64,000 nt of DNA, taken from assembly GCA_002325245.1 (NCBI GenBank), contig DCRR01000003.1:1-64000 (forward strand), read 5' to 3'. Shown one piece after another: positions 24,528-33,078 of this stretch. This DNA is from Microbacteriaceae bacterium UBA1487 (lineage in GTDB: Bacteria; Actinomycetota; Actinomycetes; Actinomycetales; Microbacteriaceae). Every line of letters starts with the position of its first letter. Position 1 is the first letter of the stretch. The translations under genes were made by a program, and so were the position numbers. The notes beneath the pieces were generated by a model. It ran no database searches. It was not told where the DNA came from and worked only from the letters and a program-made list of their open reading frames with translations.

Positions 24528-24956
24528 ATGGGCTTGTTCGGACGGCGCGATGACGACACGACGTTTCCCAAAGAGGACCGCGGGGCGGGTGATCTCGGCC
24601 AGTACGACTACGCGCTGCGGGCTCGCCGCAAGGGCACCGTGATCCGGTTGGCGGGAAGCGACCCGCACCAGGAGGAGCTGCGCGCCGTCCTCGAGGCGGG
24701 CGACGCCGTGATCGAGACGGCGATGTCGCCGCGGACGATGCAGCAGGAGGGCGTGGACGCGCCGATCGAGGTCCGGCTGTTCGCCGACCGCCGCGTGAGC
24801 GGCGTCGTCGGCCAGGTGCCGCGCGGGCTCGAGTCGATCGTCGACGACACGCTTCGGCGACTCGAGGATTCCGGACTGAAGCCGCGCATCCCGGCGCGCA
24901 TCGTGCAGAAGCGCGGCGCGCTGCGGGTCGAGCTGCTGATGGGCGCCGTGCGCTGA
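24528..24956 (+). CDS. Small protein of unknown function, HIRAN-like pattern
   Basis: 142 residues with a charged, probably disordered N-terminus (about 35 residues) and a compact beta-rich remainder. The order VIRLAGSDPHQEELRAVLEAGDAV, IEVRLFADR, VSGVVGQVPRGLESIVDDTLRRL, IPARIVQ and LRVELLM resembles HIRAN-type domains (a hydrophobic VG/AG-x-x-H strand, then a residue-exposing V-G-x-V/L-P-R helix start), which bind DNA ends in helicase fusions. That match is by eye and tentative. No neighbour shares its direction closely. Function unknown. Confidence 0.7.
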   Translation: MGLFGRRDDDTTFPKEDRGAGDLGQYDYALRARRKGTVIRLAGSDPHQEELRAVLEAGDAVIETAMSPRTMQQEGVDAPIEVRLFADRRVSGVVGQVPRGLESIVDDTLRRLEDSGLKPRIPARIVQKRGALRVELLMGAVR

Positions 24957-24963
24957 CCGCGCC

Positions 24964-25365
24964 CTAAGCCGTGAGGCCAGGGAGGTTCGCGACGCCGAGC
25001 GCGATCGGCAGAATCACCGCGAGGTGGGAGACCACCACGCCGAGCGACAGGATCAGACCGAACGTCGCGGGGAGGCGTCCGTGGTCGATGATCAGTGCGA
25101 TGATCGCGAGGATGAGCGCGATCCCGGCGAGGATGAGCCCGCCGATGAGGGCGATCGCCCCGACGCTCAGGAACACCGCGAGCAGCCCGAACGCGGTCGT
25201 CAGGTCCTGGTTGAACGAGGCGAACGACGTGATCGCCACCACGATGGTGATCAGGTCGCCCAGCACCGCGAGGATCGCCAGCACCAGCGAGGTGATTCCA
25301 AGGCCGCGGCGCTTGCGCGTCGGGGCCTCGGCGGCCGGGACAACGGATTCGGTGGAGTCGGTCAT
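24964..25365 (-). CDS. Small integral membrane protein (DUF-type), unknown function
   Basis: 133 residues. A basic cytoplasmic N-terminus (PTRKRRGLGITSLVLAI) is followed by three to four hydrophobic segments rich in Ile, Leu and Ala with almost no charged residues; one Asp-His-Gly-Arg loop lies near residue 98. The opening KRRGLGITSLVLAILAVL matches the DUF4190-like small membrane proteins of actinobacteria. No catalytic residues seen. A TAGAGT hexamer sits 6 nt before ATG 25365. Confidence 0.7.
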   Translation of the reverse strand: MTDSTESVVPAAEAPTRKRRGLGITSLVLAILAVLGDLITIVVAITSFASFNQDLTTAFGLLAVFLSVGAIALIGGLILAGIALILAIIALIIDHGRLPATFGLILSLGVVVSHLAVILPIALGVANLPGLTA

Positions 25366-25371
25366 GCGCTC

Positions 25372-25377
25372 ACTCTA
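25372..25377 (-). promoter_or_regulatory. Candidate -10 (TAGAGT) of the 24964-25365 gene
   Basis: TAGAGT on the minus strand, 6 nt before ATG 25365. Confidence 0.45.
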
Positions 25378-25406
25378 GCCAGCCGCGCGACCGCGCTTCG
25401 AGGCGC

Positions 25407-25784
25407 TCAGGCGGGCGCGTCGCCCGACTGCTGCGCGGCGACCTGCGCGCGCACCTCGTCCATGTTGAGCGCGCGCACCTGCTCGACGAGCGAGTCGAGG
25501 GCGGGGCGCGGCAGCGCGCCGGCCTGCTGGAACACGCCGATGCCGTCGCGGAAGATCATCAGGGTCGGGATCGACTGGATGCCGAGTGCGCCCGACAGGC
25601 CCTGGTGCGCATCCGTGTCGACCTTCGCGAAGGTGATGTCGGTGTTGTCGTTGGAGACCTCTTCGTAGACGGGGCCGAACGCCTTGCACGGTCCGCACCA
25701 CTCGGCCCAGAAGTCGACGAGCACGATGCCCTCGCCCAGAACGGTGTTTTCGAAGGTCTGCTCGGTCAGGTCTACTGTCGCCAT
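25407..25784 (-). CDS. Thioredoxin
   Basis: 125 residues. Cytosolic thiol-disulfide reductant. The active site WCGPC lies at about 28-32 within VLVDFWAEWCGPCKAFGP; the cis-Pro is in SIPTLMIF. A Gly/Ala-rich tail (VAAQQSGDAPA) extends past the usual end by about 15 residues. Start taken as ATG 25784, 6 nt after a TACCCT hexamer and in the normal position for thioredoxins; an upstream in-frame start adds a 41-residue tail without family similarity. Confidence 0.93.
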   Translation of the reverse strand: MATVDLTEQTFENTVLGEGIVLVDFWAEWCGPCKAFGPVYEEVSNDNTDITFAKVDTDAHQGLSGALGIQSIPTLMIFRDGIGVFQQAGALPRPALDSLVEQVRALNMDEVRAQVAAQQSGDAPA

Positions 25785-25790
25785 GGTTCC

Positions 25791-25796
25791 AGGGTA
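25791..25796 (-). promoter_or_regulatory. Candidate -10 (TACCCT) of the thioredoxin gene
   Basis: TACCCT on the minus strand, 6 nt before ATG 25784. Confidence 0.45.
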
Positions 25797-25888
25797 GGCA
25801 ATCCGCGCCGCCGCCGCAGGATGCGCACCTGGGCGGAGGTTTCGCTGCGCGGAGAACCGGGGCGGGAATAGTTCGGACGTCGGCGAGG

Positions 25889-25920
25889 TTGACTCGACCG
25901 TATCCATGCGAATGCATGGA
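25889..25920 (+). promoter_or_regulatory. Promoter with 7-bp palindrome before the LLM monooxygenase gene
   Basis: TTGACT (25889-25894) is a good -35. The expected -10 position (about 25912-25917) falls in the right arm of the perfect inverted repeat TCCATGC-GAAT-GCATGGA (25903-25920). A regulator bound there would block the promoter (inference). The gene starts 29 nt downstream with a GGAGAGAAAG ribosome site. Confidence 0.45.
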
Positions 25921-25948
25921 AGTCGACCGGAGAGAAAGCAGAGCCACG

Positions 25949-27082
25949 ATGGACGCCATGCAGTTCGGAGTCTTCACCGTCAGCGACGTGACGCCCGACC
26001 CCACCACGGGCCAGACGCCGAGCGAGAACCGTCGCATCAAGGACATCCTGACCATCGCGAAGCACACCGAGGAGGTCGGTCTCGACGTCTTCGCGCTCGG
26101 CGAGCACCATAACCCGCCGTTCTTCTCGTCGAGCCCCACCACGACGCTCGGCTACATCGCCGCGACCACCGAGCGGCTGCTGCTCTCCACCGCCACCACG
26201 CTCATCACCACGAACGACCCGGTGAAGATCGCCGAGGACTTCGCGATGCTGCAGCACGTCGCCGACGGCCGCGTCGACCTGATGCTCGGGCGCGGCAACA
26301 CCGGACCGGTGTATCCCTGGTTCGGGCAGGACATCCGCGAGGGAATCCCGCTCGCCATCGAGAACTACGCGCTCCTGCACCGGCTCTGGCGCGAGGACTT
26401 CGTCGACTGGCAGGGCAAGTACCGCACCCCGCTTCAGGGGTTCCAGTCGACCCCGCGCCCGCTCGACGGCGTCGCGCCGTTCGTCTGGCACGGCTCGATC
26501 CGCAGCCCCGAGATCGCCGAGCAGGCCGCCTATTACGGTGACGGCTTCTTCGCGAACAACATTTTCTGGCCGAAGGAGCACTACCAGCAGCTCGTCGGCT
26601 ACTACCGGCAGCGCTTCGAGCACTACGGCCACGGCACGCCCGAGCAGGCGATCGTCGGACTCGGCGGGCAGGTGTTCATGCGGGCCAGCTCCCAGGATGC
26701 GGTCAGCGAGTTCCGCCCGTACTTCGACAATGCGCCCGTCTACGGCCACGGCCCGAGCCTCGAGGATTTCAGCGAGATGACGCCGCTCACTGTCGGCAGC
26801 CCGCAGCAGGTCATCGACCGCTACGCGGGGATGCGCGAGCACTACGGCGACTACCAGCGCCAGCTGTTCCTGATCGACCACGCGGGACTTCCGCTGAAGA
26901 CCGTGCTCGAGCAGCTCGACCTCCTCGGCGGCGAGGTGGTGCCGGTGCTCCGCAAGGAGCTCGCCCGGAATCGCGCTGCCGATGTGCCGGATGCGCCCAC
27001 CCATGCCAACCGTCTCGCCGCGCGCGAGGCGTCCCGCGCGACGGCCGACGCCGCGTCCGAGCCGACCGCTATGGAGGTCTGA
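25949..27082 (+). CDS. LLM-class flavin-dependent monooxygenase, CE1758 family
   Basis: 377 residues. Bacterial luciferase-like TIM barrel that uses reduced FMN and O2. Features are MQFGVFTVSDVTPDP at the start, DVFALGEHHNPPF with the active-site His pair, HVADGRVDLMLGRGN, WHGSIRSPEIAEQAAYYGDGFF and PLTVGSPQQVIDRY. This pattern, with a partner FMN reductase gene 1 nt downstream, defines the CE1758/CE1759 two-component family of actinobacteria. The substrate is unknown. Start is ATG 25949, preceded by GGAGAGAAAGCAGAGCC. The C-terminal 35 residues are Ala/Arg-rich and probably flexible. Confidence 0.92.
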   Translation: MDAMQFGVFTVSDVTPDPTTGQTPSENRRIKDILTIAKHTEEVGLDVFALGEHHNPPFFSSSPTTTLGYIAATTERLLLSTATTLITTNDPVKIAEDFAMLQHVADGRVDLMLGRGNTGPVYPWFGQDIREGIPLAIENYALLHRLWREDFVDWQGKYRTPLQGFQSTPRPLDGVAPFVWHGSIRSPEIAEQAAYYGDGFFANNIFWPKEHYQQLVGYYRQRFEHYGHGTPEQAIVGLGGQVFMRASSQDAVSEFRPYFDNAPVYGHGPSLEDFSEMTPLTVGSPQQVIDRYAGMREHYGDYQRQLFLIDHAGLPLKTVLEQLDLLGGEVVPVLRKELARNRAADVPDAPTHANRLAAREASRATADAASEPTAMEV

Positions 27083-27083
27083 G

Positions 27084-27728
27084 ATGACTGCCCGCACGAC
27101 CCGCAGGATCGCCGTGATCGCGGCCGGTCTCAGTCAGCCCAGCTCGACCCGGCTGCTCGCCGATCGGCTGGTCGAGGCGACGCGGCGTCGCCTCGCCGAC
27201 GACGGGGTGGAGGTTGAGGTGAGCGTGCTCGAGCTGCGCGACGTGGCCACCGACATCACCAACAACATGCTCACCGGGTTCGCGAGCCCCAGGCTCGACG
27301 CGGAGATCCAGAAGGTCGTGAGCGCCGACGCGCTCATCGCGGTCACGCCGATCTTCACGACCAGCTACTCGGGGCTGTTCAAGTCGTTCATCGATATCCT
27401 GCAGCCGGACTCGCTGACCGGGATGCCCGTGCTGATCGGCGCGACCGGCGGCACCGAGCGGCACTCGCTCGCCCTCGACTACGCGCTGCGGCCGCTGTTC
27501 ACCTATCTGCATACCGTCGTCGTGCCCACCGCGGTGTTCGTGGCATCCAGCGACTGGGGGAGCGCCGGCGACGCCTCCTCGGGCGGGCTGCCGGAGCGGA
27601 TCGACCGGGCGGCGAGGGAGCTGGCGGCGCTCGCGGTCGACCATGACCGCGCGCAGCGCGTGCGCGACCCCTTCGCCCTTCCGGCGGGATTCAGCCCGAC
27701 CGGCGTGGGCGGGTTCCAGGAGACGTAG
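27084..27728 (+). CDS. LLM-partner FMN reductase, CE1759 family
   Basis: 214 residues. Flavodoxin-like NAD(P)H:FMN reductase that would supply FMNH2 to the monooxygenase encoded just upstream. IAVIAAGLSQPSSTRLLADRLVE is the phosphate-binding start of the flavodoxin fold, and VTPIFTTSYSGLFKSFIDIL matches the (P)xYxxSxxGxxKxxxD region of NADPH-dependent FMN reductases; LIGATGGTERHSL follows. ATG 27084 is 1 nt after the monooxygenase stop and has GGAGGTC just upstream, so the two genes form one operon. Confidence 0.93.
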   Translation: MTARTTRRIAVIAAGLSQPSSTRLLADRLVEATRRRLADDGVEVEVSVLELRDVATDITNNMLTGFASPRLDAEIQKVVSADALIAVTPIFTTSYSGLFKSFIDILQPDSLTGMPVLIGATGGTERHSLALDYALRPLFTYLHTVVVPTAVFVASSDWGSAGDASSGGLPERIDRAARELAALAVDHDRAQRVRDPFALPAGFSPTGVGGFQET

Positions 27729-27777
27729 CGCGGGGAACGGGGTGGGGCTGCGCTGCGGTTCCGCCCCGAGCGGGCGC

Positions 27778-27960
27778 CTAGCCGCTCTTGCGTCGGAACT
27801 CGCGCTTGAGGTCGGCCTTGGCGTGGACGCCGCGCACCGCGGACTCTCCGCCGGCGTGACCGGTCGGGTTGGTGTGCCCGTTCTTCTTGCGCTCCAGCGC
27901 TTCGCGGAACTTGCGCTTGGTCTCGTCGGAGGGCGAGCCCTCCGCTGCTTCGTCGTTCAT
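27778..27960 (-). CDS. DUF5302 family small protein
   Basis: 60 residues, highly charged. It shows the DUF5302 pattern: DETKRKFREALERKK near the middle, a Gly/His-rich linker and the end REFRRKSG. A TAGGCT hexamer lies 6 nt before ATG 27960. Function unknown; the family is conserved in Actinomycetota. The gene is short but strongly supported by the family match. Confidence 0.88.
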   Translation of the reverse strand: MNDEAAEGSPSDETKRKFREALERKKNGHTNPTGHAGGESAVRGVHAKADLKREFRRKSG

Positions 27961-27966
27961 GGGCTG

Positions 27967-27972
27967 AGCCTA
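27967..27972 (-). promoter_or_regulatory. Candidate -10 (TAGGCT) of the DUF5302 gene
   Basis: TAGGCT on the minus strand, 6 nt before ATG 27960. Confidence 0.5.
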
Positions 27973-28569
27973 GCTTTCGCGCCGCGCGGTGAGCCGCCCG
28001 ATCACCACATCGGCGATCACGCCGAGGGTGATCGCGACCGCGACGGAGAGCACGATCGCCAGCACCGGCTGGTCGCGCAGCGCTGCTCCGAAGCCCGCGC
28101 CGATCGCGACGTTGTAGATGGCCCAACCCAGGCCCGCCGCGGCAGAGAGCGGCAGGAAGCGGCCGAGCGGGATGCCTGAGGCACCCGCGCTGAGGTTCAC
28201 CGCGATGCGCGCGAAGGGAATGTAGCGCGCCGTGAAGATGAGCACGGCGGTGCGGCGCTCGACGGTGCGCTGCGCGCGGCCGAGCGCGGCGGCGACCCGG
28301 CCGCGGCGCTGCCATGCCCAGCGGTCCAGGCCCACCCGGCGCCCGATCAGGAAGCACAGCAGGTCGCCGGTGACCGCGCCGACCGCGGCGACCGGGACGA
28401 GGACCGCCGGCCACGGCGTCCCGGTCGCACCCGCGAGTGCTCCGAGCGCGACCACGACCGTCTCGCTCGGCAGCACCACCAGAAAGGCGTCGCCGACCAC
28501 GAGTGCGAAGACGAGCGGGTAGAGCCACGGCGACGACGCCAGGTCGAGCACCCAGGGTTCCGTCGTCAC
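27970..28569 (-). CDS. DedA family membrane protein
   Basis: 199 residues. Hydrophobic protein of the DedA/VTT fold. Features are the VVLPSETVVVALGALAG segment (re-entrant loop with Glu), GDLLCFLIGRRVG (the family G-D-x-x-x-Y/F-x-x-G-R motif), FTARYIPFARIAVNLSAGASGIP with the conserved Arg residues, and a Gly-rich fourth helix. Bacterial members act in envelope lipid flipping and proton-motive-force maintenance. Start is GTG 28569; the hexamer before it (TAGAAC) is a weaker version of the local -10. Confidence 0.92.
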   Translation of the reverse strand: MTTEPWVLDLASSPWLYPLVFALVVGDAFLVVLPSETVVVALGALAGATGTPWPAVLVPVAAVGAVTGDLLCFLIGRRVGLDRWAWQRRGRVAAALGRAQRTVERRTAVLIFTARYIPFARIAVNLSAGASGIPLGRFLPLSAAAGLGWAIYNVAIGAGFGAALRDQPVLAIVLSVAVAITLGVIADVVIGRLTARRES

Positions 28570-28575
28570 CCCGCC

Positions 28576-28581
28576 GTTCTA
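28576..28581 (-). promoter_or_regulatory. Weak candidate -10 (TAGAAC) of the DedA gene
   Basis: TAGAAC on the minus strand, 6 nt before GTG 28569. The last base departs from TAnnnT. Confidence 0.25.
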
Positions 28582-28610
28582 CGCACCTCCGGTGAACATC
28601 CGGTGTCGGA

Positions 28611-28817
28611 TCAGTCTTCGAGCACGAAGGTCACTTCGAGGGTCACCTGCCAGGCAGTGATCGAGCCGCCCTCGACGGAGACCTGCTGCTCTTTGACCCA
28701 GGCGCCCGTGATCCCGCGGATCGTGGTGCTCGCGCGTTCGATTCCTGATCGGGTGGCGTCCTCGAAACTGGTCTCGGAGCGCGCGGTGATGGTGGTGACT
28801 CGAGCCACAGTGGCCAT
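28611..28817 (-). CDS. Dodecin, flavin-storage protein
   Basis: 68 residues, the usual length. Dodecins form hollow dodecamers that bind flavins (FMN, FAD, riboflavin or lumichrome) between paired Trp residues. The order VARVTTITARSETSFEDATRSGIERA, then TIRGITGAWVKEQ with Trp40, then ITAWQVTLEVTF with Gln57 matches family members. A consensus ribosome site AGGAGGAA lies just before ATG 28817. The neighbouring flavin-dependent oxidoreductase pair at 25.9 kb makes a flavin buffer plausible (inference). Confidence 0.95.
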   Translation of the reverse strand: MATVARVTTITARSETSFEDATRSGIERASTTIRGITGAWVKEQQVSVEGGSITAWQVTLEVTFVLED

Positions 28818-29140
28818 GATTCCTCCTTGAATCAGGCGGGCGCGGATCGCGACCCGCGTTCTCATTCAACGCCTCACAGGGGCAAACTGCTAGCATCAAA
28901 CTGATCGCCACTCGGCGATTGCCCGCGCGCGGAGACAACGCCGTGGGAACATCACGGAGCAGGCCGGCACGAAGCTGGTCACCGGTGGTGGTCTTCCGAA
29001 GGTCGCGAAGGTGCGAGTCGGAGCGCTTCTACTGTTGACCAGAGCAGAATCCCGGCGGCATTCGCCGGTTCCCTTCCTGCCTACTCCTGCTCCTTCGCGA
29101 GAAACGCCATGCCGGATGCATGGCAGCTAAGGAGAGGCCC
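28818..29140. other. Gap between dodecin and pnp: candidate pnp leader
   Basis: 323 bp without a credible coding region. A TAGCAT hexamer at 28891-28896 could start rightward transcription near 28903, giving a pnp leader of roughly 238 nt. The segment 29052-29068 (CCGGCG-GCATT-CGCCGG) forms a 6-bp hairpin. No rpsO gene is present, although rpsO commonly precedes pnp in bacteria. I found no match to RNase P RNA, tmRNA or a tRNA by eye. Confidence 0.5.
28891..28896 (+). promoter_or_regulatory. Candidate -10 (TAGCAT) for pnp leader transcript
   Basis: TAGCAT identical to the hexamers before dapB, thyA and the TrmH-family gene, but 245 bp from the pnp start, implying a long leader. Confidence 0.35.
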
Positions 29141-31408
29141 ATGGAGGGTCCCGAAATCAAGTTCGCCGAAACCGTTCTCGACAACGGCAAGTTCGGCAAG
29201 CGCACCGTCCGGTTCGAGACCGGCCGGCTCGCGCAGCAGGCCCAGGGCGCGGTTGCCGCGTACCTCGACGAGGACACCATGATCCTCAGCGCCACCAGCG
29301 CGGGCAAGCACCCGCGCGACGGCTTCGACTTCTTCCCGCTGACGGTCGATGTCGAAGAGCGCTCCTACGCCGCCGGCAAGATCCCCGGCTCGTTCTTCCG
29401 CCGCGAGGGCCGCCCCTCGACCGAGGCGATCCTGGTCTGCCGTCTCATCGACCGCCCGCTGCGCCCGACCTTCGTCGAGGGTCTGCGCAACGAGGTCCAG
29501 ATCGTCATCACGGTGCTCAGCATCGCGCCCGACGAGTTCTACGACGCCCTCGCGATCAACGCCGCGAGCGCCTCGACCCAGATCTCGGGCCTGCCGTTCT
29601 ACGGACCGGTCGCCGGCATCCGCATGGCGCTCATCGGCGACCAGTGGGTCGCCTTCCCGAAGCACAGCCAGCTCGCGGAGGCCGTCTTCGACCTCACGGT
29701 CGCCGGCCGCCTCGTCACCGACGAGAACGGCAACGAGGACGTCGCGATCATGATGGTGGAGGCCGAAGCCACCGAGGGAAGCTGGGAGCTCATCCGCGGC
29801 GGTGCGACCAAGCCCGACGAGGCGGTCGTCGCCCAGGGCCTCGAGGCCGCCAAGCCGTTCCTGCGTCAGCTCGCGAAGGCTCAGGCCGAGCTCGCCGCGC
29901 AGTCGGCCAAGGAGATTCAGGACTACCCGCTGTTCCCGCCCTACTCGGACGAGGCCTACAACGCGGTCGCCGAGATCGCCTACGACGACCTCAAGACGGT
30001 CTACCAGATCGCCGACAAGCAGGAGCGTCAGAAGGCCGACGACGAGCTCAAGGAGCGCGTCAAGACCGCGATCAACGAGAAGGTCGAGGCCGGTCAGCTC
30101 GGCGGCGAGGTGCCCCCGATGGTCAGCGCCGCGTACAAGTCGGTCAGCAAGAAGGTCATGCGCACGCGCGTCCTGACCGAGGGCATTCGCATCGACGGCC
30201 GCGGCCTGACCGACATTCGTGCGCTCGACGCCGAGGTCCAGGTCATCCCGCGCGTCCACGGTTCGGCGATCTTCCAGCGCGGCGAGACCCAGATCCTGGG
30301 TGTCACCACGCTGAACATGCTCAAGATGGAGCAGCAGATCGACTCGCTGAACCCCGTCACGAAGAAGCGCTACCTGCACCACTACAACTTCCCGCCCTAC
30401 TCGACCGGTGAGACCGGCCGTGTGGGAAGCCCGAAGCGTCGCGAGATCGGGCACGGCTTCCTCGCCGAGCGCGCCCTTGTTCCGGTGCTGCCGCCGCGCG
30501 AGGAGTTCCCCTACGCGATCCGTCAGGTCTCCGAGGCGCTCGGCTCCAACGGCTCGACGTCGATGGGCTCGGTCTGCGCCTCGACCCTGTCGCTGCTGAA
30601 CGCCGGTGTGCCGCTCAAGGCCCCCGTCGCCGGTATCGCGATGGGCCTCATCTCGGACGAGGTCGATGGAGAGACCCGCTACGCGGCGCTCACCGACATC
30701 CTCGGCGCCGAGGACGCGCTCGGCGACATGGACTTCAAGGTCGCCGGCACGAGCGAGTTCGTCACGGCGATCCAGCTCGACACCAAGCTCGCGGGTCTGC
30801 CCTCGAGCGTGCTCGACGGTGCGCTCAAGCAGGCCAAGGAGGCCCGCACGGCCATCCTCGCGGTCATCAACCAGGCGATCGACGCCCCCGACGAGATGGC
30901 GCCGACCGCGCCGCGCGTCATCAGCGTCAACATCCCGGTCGACAAGATCGGCGAGCTGATCGGCCCCAAGGGCAAGACGATCAACGCGATCCAGGACGAG
31001 ACCGGCGCCGACATCTCGATCGAGGAGGACGGCACCGTGTACATCGGCGCCGTCGATGGTCCCTCGGCCGAGGCGGCGCGCGCGCAGGTCCTCGCGATCG
31101 GCAACCCGCTGCAGCCCGAGGTCGGCGAGCGCTACCTGGGAACGGTCGTCAAGATCGCGACCTTCGGTGCCTTCGTCTCGCTCACCCCCGGCAAGGACGG
31201 CCTGCTGCACATCAGCGAGGTGCGCAAGCTCGCCGGCGGCAAGCGCGTCGAGAACGTCGAAGACGTGCTCGGCGTCGGCCAGAAGATCCAGGTCGAGATC
31301 ACCAAGATCGACGACCGCGGAAAGCTCTCGCTCGCCCCGGTGGTCGATGAGGCCGCCGGTGACGACAGCGCCGCTGCCGAGAGCCCGGAGGCTCCGGTCG
31401 AGGGCTGA
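29141..31408 (+). CDS. pnp: Polynucleotide phosphorylase
   Basis: 755 residues. A phosphorolytic 3'-5' exoribonuclease that also makes RNA tails. Domains in order: first RNase PH fold (about 10-145, ending FFRREGRPS), alpha-helical domain (about 240-325), second RNase PH fold (about 330-550) with the phosphate/metal region [17 protein letters not shown] and [15 protein letters not shown] domain with [11 protein letters not shown] (about 605-615), and an S1 domain from about 660 ([15 protein letters not shown]). Start ATG 29141 follows AAGGAGAGG; an in-frame upstream ATG (29120) would lie before that site. Followed by a strong terminator. Confidence 0.97.
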   Translation: MEGPEIKFAETVLDNGKFGKRTVRFETGRLAQQAQGAVAAYLDEDTMILSATSAGKHPRDGFDFFPLTVDVEERSYAAGKIPGSFFRREGRPSTEAILVCRLIDRPLRPTFVEGLRNEVQIVITVLSIAPDEFYDALAINAASASTQISGLPFYGPVAGIRMALIGDQWVAFPKHSQLAEAVFDLTVAGRLVTDENGNEDVAIMMVEAEATEGSWELIRGGATKPDEAVVAQGLEAAKPFLRQLAKAQAELAAQSAKEIQDYPLFPPYSDEAYNAVAEIAYDDLKTVYQIADKQERQKADDELKERVKTAINEKVEAGQLGGEVPPMVSAAYKSVSKKVMRTRVLTEGIRIDGRGLTDIRALDAEVQVIPRVHGSAIFQRGETQILGVTTLNMLKMEQQIDSLNPVTKKRYLHHYNFPPYSTGETGRVGSPKRREIGHGFLAERALVPVLPPREEFPYAIRQVSEALGSNGSTSMGSVCASTLSLLNAGVPLKAPVAGIAMGLISDEVDGETRYAALTDILGAEDALGDMDFKVAGTSEFVTAIQLDTKLAGLPSSVLDGALKQAKEARTAILAVINQAIDAPDEMAPTAPRVISVNIPVDKIGELIGPKGKTINAIQDETGADISIEEDGTVYIGAVDGPSAEAARAQVLAIGNPLQPEVGERYLGTVVKIATFGAFVSLTPGKDGLLHISEVRKLAGGKRVENVEDVLGVGQKIQVEITKIDDRGKLSLAPVVDEAAGDDSAAAESPEAPVEG

Positions 31409-31420
31409 TCGCTCACGTCA

Positions 31421-31460
31421 GCACAAGGCCCGCTCCGCTTCGGCGGGGCGGGCCTTGTGC
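31421..31460 (+). terminator. Intrinsic terminator of pnp
   Basis: GCACAAGGCCCGC (31421-31433) pairs perfectly with GCGGGCCTTGTGC (31448-31460), with the inner TCC/GGG extending the stem. It lies 12 nt past the pnp stop; only a short T-poor tail follows, usual for actinobacteria. Confidence 0.85.
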
Positions 31461-31478
31461 CGTTCTCCGGGCTGAAGC

Positions 31479-31823
31479 TCAGCCGATCGAGGCGAGCAGA
31501 GCCGTCGCGAAGACGATGACGCCCGCTGCGTTCGCCGAGACGAGCAGCGGCAGTCGCATGCGGCCGCGCACGAACGCGGCGATCAGCAGGATGGCGGCGA
31601 GCACCGTCATCAGGGCGACCGCGCTGGCCATCGCCGTCACGCTGGAGACGCCGGAGACGCATCCGCGCTCGATCGAATCGGCCACGCACGTCGTCCACCG
31701 CGGACGCACGTACCAGAGCGCTGCGATCGCGCCCGCCGTGCCGAGCGTCGAGAGCGCCACCGATGCCGCGATGGCGGCCCCTTGGCGGGAGCGCGACGCG
31801 GGGCGCGTGGAATCGGTGATCAC
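31479..31823 (-). CDS. Small membrane protein, unknown function
   Basis: 114 residues from GTG 31823 (GGAAGA just upstream). Three hydrophobic segments: about 15-36, 58-82 and 91-113. Two Cys occur in the outer loop between segments 1 and 2 (TTCVADSIERGCVSG) and could form a disulfide. No motif recognised. Longer upstream starts add an Arg-rich 38-residue tail with no membrane or signal character and are rejected. Confidence 0.6.
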   Translation of the reverse strand: MITDSTRPASRSRQGAAIAASVALSTLGTAGAIAALWYVRPRWTTCVADSIERGCVSGVSSVTAMASAVALMTVLAAILLIAAFVRGRMRLPLLVSANAAGVIVFATALLASIG

Positions 31824-32052
31824 TCTTCCACGGTGCCACCTGCCGACGCGCGTCGCCGCACTCGCAGGCACAGGCACAGCGAACTCAAGGCGCGAGCCAA
31901 GCCGCCGTCGAGCGCCACGCCGTAACGATTCGGCCACTTGACGCCGTCGACGCGGTGCTGACAGTTACTCTGAGCGCATTGCATCGCTCGAGGCCCCCGA
32001 CACATCGCGTCGAACGAAACCCCGGCGCCTTGAGCTCGAGGAGGTGCGGGGA

Positions 32053-33060
32053 GTGAAGCGACACGAGCAGGTCGGCACGGTCTCCCTCACGCCGAGCCTC
32101 GGCACGAACGAGACCGCGGTCGTCATCGACGGCATCGTGTCGGTCCGCCGCCCCATCCCGAACTCGGAGCTCCGGGTCTTCCCGATCGCGATCGGCGGCA
32201 ACGTCTTCGGCTGGACGGCGGACGCCCAGGAGGCCGAGCGCATCCTCGATCGCTACGCGCATTTCGGGGGCAACTTCATCGACACTGCGGACTCCTACGC
32301 GGGTGGTCGCAGCGAGATCATGATCGGCAACTGGATGCGCTTTCGGCGCAACCGCGACGACCTGGTGGTCGCCACCAAGGTCGGCAAGGGACCCGATCAC
32401 CCCGGCGTGACGACGCGCGCCATCTCGGCCGCCGTCGAGGACTCGCTGCGTCGGCTGCGCACCGACCGCATCGACCTGCTCTACCTCCACGTCGACGATC
32501 CCGAGGTGCCGTTCGAGCAGACGCTGCTGGCTGTCGACGAGCTCATTCGCGCTGGCAAGGTGCGGGCCTTCGGCGCCTCCGATCACGCGGGCAACAGGCT
32601 GGTGGAGGCCCGCATCGCCTCGGCGCAGCTGGGGGTGGCGCGCATGGTCGCCGTGCAGAACCAGTACAACCTGATGCACCGCCGCGAGCACGAGCAGGAG
32701 GTCGCCCGGGTGGCTCGTGACCTCGAGCTCGCTGTGATGCCGCGGTTCGCGCTCGCGAGCGGCTTTCTCACGGGGAAGTACCGCACCCGGGGCGATGTGG
32801 CCCGCTCAGAGCGTCGGGGCGAGATCGCCGAGTACCTCACCCGCTCCGGGCTGCGGGTCCTTGCGGCGCTCGACAAGGTCGCGAGCGAGCAGGAGTCGAC
32901 TCCCGCGGCCGTGTCGCTCGCCTGGCTGCTCAGCAAGCCCAACGTGGTCGCGCCCGTCGTCTCGGCGAGCCGGGCCGAGCACGTCGACGACTTCGCGACC
33001 GCCACACGGCTTCGGCTCAGCCGCCATCAGCTCCTCGAGCTCGATCGCGCGAGCTCGTAG
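32053..33060 (+). CDS. Aldo/keto reductase
   Basis: 335 residues. NADPH-dependent (beta/alpha)8 oxidoreductase of the YajO/AKR group. The tetrad is visible: Asp and Tyr in FIDTADSYAGG, Lys in VVATKVGKG and His in LLYLHVDDP. QNQYNLMHR and SGFLTGKYR are the cofactor-side motifs. The N-terminus is about 30 residues longer than usual (VGTVSLTPSLGTNETAVVIDG), so a later GTG could be the real start. GTG 32053 is preferred because GAGGAGG lies about 10 nt upstream. Substrate unknown. Convergent with the TetR gene at 33079. Confidence 0.88.
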   Translation: MKRHEQVGTVSLTPSLGTNETAVVIDGIVSVRRPIPNSELRVFPIAIGGNVFGWTADAQEAERILDRYAHFGGNFIDTADSYAGGRSEIMIGNWMRFRRNRDDLVVATKVGKGPDHPGVTTRAISAAVEDSLRRLRTDRIDLLYLHVDDPEVPFEQTLLAVDELIRAGKVRAFGASDHAGNRLVEARIASAQLGVARMVAVQNQYNLMHRREHEQEVARVARDLELAVMPRFALASGFLTGKYRTRGDVARSERRGEIAEYLTRSGLRVLAALDKVASEQESTPAAVSLAWLLSKPNVVAPVVSASRAEHVDDFATATRLRLSRHQLLELDRASS

Positions 33061-33078
33061 CAGCCCTTCGGTGCGGAA

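Noticed and set aside
28900..29110. RNase P RNA or tmRNA in the pnp leader
   Set aside because: None of the conserved cores of those RNAs is visible; the segment is treated as an unexplained leader.
29081..31210. 709-codon minus-strand frame opposite pnp
   Set aside because: Shadow of the strongly biased pnp codons; no family similarity.
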